Source: Bryoerythrophyllum caledonicum (lineage: Eukaryota; Streptophyta; Bryopsida; Pottiales; Pottiaceae). Taken from it: 64,000 bases of DNA. Every line of letters begins with the position of its first letter. The stretch's first letter is position 1. The DNA lies in contig OZ020518.1 of the NCBI GenBank assembly GCA_963971425.1, positions 30,200,770 to 30,264,769 of the forward strand, written 5' to 3'. The notes beneath the pieces were generated by a model. It was not told the origin of the DNA. It saw only the letters and a list, made by a program, of their open reading frames with translations, and made no database searches. Position numbers and translations under genes: made by a program. Below, in pieces: positions 62,751 through 64,000 of this stretch.

Positions 62751-63189
62751 AGTGGGAACCTCCCTCACAATCACTTGGTAACTTAATCCTTACCCCAAGC
62801 AAGGGAAGGTCCATCTAGGTAGATTAATTGATTTAGCAACCTTGGAATTAACTTAATGGCTCACTTATTGGAGATCATGCACACCCATGTGGCGTGGAGT
62901 TAATGTTTAGATTTAGATATTCCTTGGTAAGTGGGACACCCACTCTTGGTAAATGCAAGGGTGGCACGGAATTAGTAGATGTAGGTTTAATAGGCTTTGT
63001 AAGAAGGAAGCCATTAATGGAAAAAGGCCAAAGGCGGCGGGGAACTTCCTTGGGAACTCAAGAAGAATAATTGGCTGGGGGGTTACCCCTGGAGAGGTCG
63101 CATTCGTTTGAGTGTGGGGAGTGTAGAGAGGGGTGCGAGTAGAGGAACTGAGGACTGAGAGCCGGAAGCCCCGGCCACTGGAATTGCAA
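62751..63189. other. Intergenic DNA, no gene seen
   Basis: Mixed sequence of about 440 bp leading into the 35-bp array. No long ORF, RNA gene or repeat is supported. The last part (63,070-63,190) becomes G-rich on the plus strand. Confidence 0.5.
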
Positions 63190-64000
63190 GGATCACGAAG
63201 AAGAGGACCAGCATACGAAGACGAGGATCACGAAGAAGAGGACCAGCACATGAAGACGAGGATCACGAAGAAGAGGACCAGCATACAAAGATGAGGATCA
63301 CGAAGAAGAGGACCAGCACACGAAGACGAGGATCACGAAGAAGAGGACCAGCACACGAAGACGAGGATCACGAAGAAGAGGACCAGCATACGAAGACGAG
63401 GATCACGAAGAAGGGGACCAGCACACGAAGACGAGGATCACGAAGAAGAGGACCAGCATACGAAGAAGAGGACCAGCACACAAAGACGAGGATCACGAAG
63501 AAGAGGACCAGCATACGAAGACGAGGATCACGAAGAAGAGGACCAGCATACGAAGACGAGGATCACGAAGAAGAGGACCAGCACACGAAGACGAGGATCA
63601 CGAAGAAGAGGACCAGCATACGAAGAAGAGGATCACGAAGAAGGGGACCAGCATACGAAGAAGAGGATCACGAAGAAGAGAGGACCAGCACACGAAGAAG
63701 AGGATCACGAAGAAGACGAAGACGAGGATCACGAAGAAGAGGACCAGCATACGAAGACGAGGATCACGAAGAAGAGGACCAGCACACGAAGACGAGGATC
63801 ACGAAGAAGAGGACCAGCATACGAAGAAGAGGATCACGAAGAAGAGGGCCAGCACACGAAGACGAGGATCACGAAGAGAGGACCAGCACACGAAGACGAG
63901 GATCACGAAGAAGAGGACCAGCATACGAAGACGAGGATCACGAAGAAGAGGACCAACACACGAAGACGAGGATCACGAAGAAGAGGACCAGCACACGAAG
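63190..64000. repeat. 35-bp GA-rich minisatellite array
   Basis: Tandem units of 35 bp are made of gaagacgaggatcac followed by gaagaagaggaccagcacac (or catac). About 23 units are seen and the array runs off the right edge. Irregular units include a 20-bp partial duplication near 63,446-63,480, a 2-bp gain near 63,680 and a fused unit near 63,700-63,725. The period is not a multiple of three, so it is not coding. The words gaagacgag and gatcacga are shared with the 33-bp satellite, and the plus strand is again T-poor, so the two may be related. Confidence 0.95.

Overview
This is nuclear DNA from a eukaryote, most likely a land plant. About 73% of the window is one GA-rich minisatellite. The only intact genes belong to a Ty3/Gypsy-type LTR retrotransposon. 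Three things point to a plant: the element's type, a primer-binding site that fits a plant-like tRNA-Thr 3' end (recalled from memory), and satellite variants that look like C-to-T decay at both CG and CHG sites. The species cannot be fixed from the sequence; a large-genome seedless plant is a guess. Nothing looks bacterial: no operons, Shine-Dalgarno spacing or phage genes. || Layout. (1) 1-27,353 and 38,402-57,317 are two arms of one array of about 1,400 monomers of about 33 bp (roughly 46 kb). It contains larger nested duplications with offsets of about 724, 780, 1,081, 1,876, 2,419, 3,049 and 3,060 bp. (2) 27,354-38,401 is a complete 11,048-bp retrotransposon inserted in that array, transcribed from the minus strand. 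It has two 2,441-bp LTRs, PBS, PPT, a gag-protease frame and a pol frame (RT, RNase H, integrase), and a 4-bp target duplication. (3) 57,318-63,189 is non-satellite DNA without a convincing intact host gene. It holds two diverged copies of a roughly 0.7-0.9-kb dispersed repeat, an isolated 479-bp block of the same 33-bp satellite between them, and a decayed coding remnant on the minus strand. (4) 63,190-64,000 is a second minisatellite with a 35-bp period, running off the window. || How the parts work. The retrotransposon looks young and possibly autonomous: I found only two differences between its LTRs. Gag-protease and pol lie in different frames. They are joined by a textbook -1 frameshift signal: GGGTTTC directly before the gag stop, followed 4 nt later by a strong hairpin. 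Each LTR also holds an intact 143-codon ORF just downstream of a good TATA box, so in the genomic RNA this ORF would come before gag. These two points are the most interesting biology here. || The satellite monomer has a length divisible by three and almost no T on the plus strand, so long ORFs appear in several frames on both strands. I treat these as artefacts: frame-shifting monomers and stop-forming variants recur throughout.
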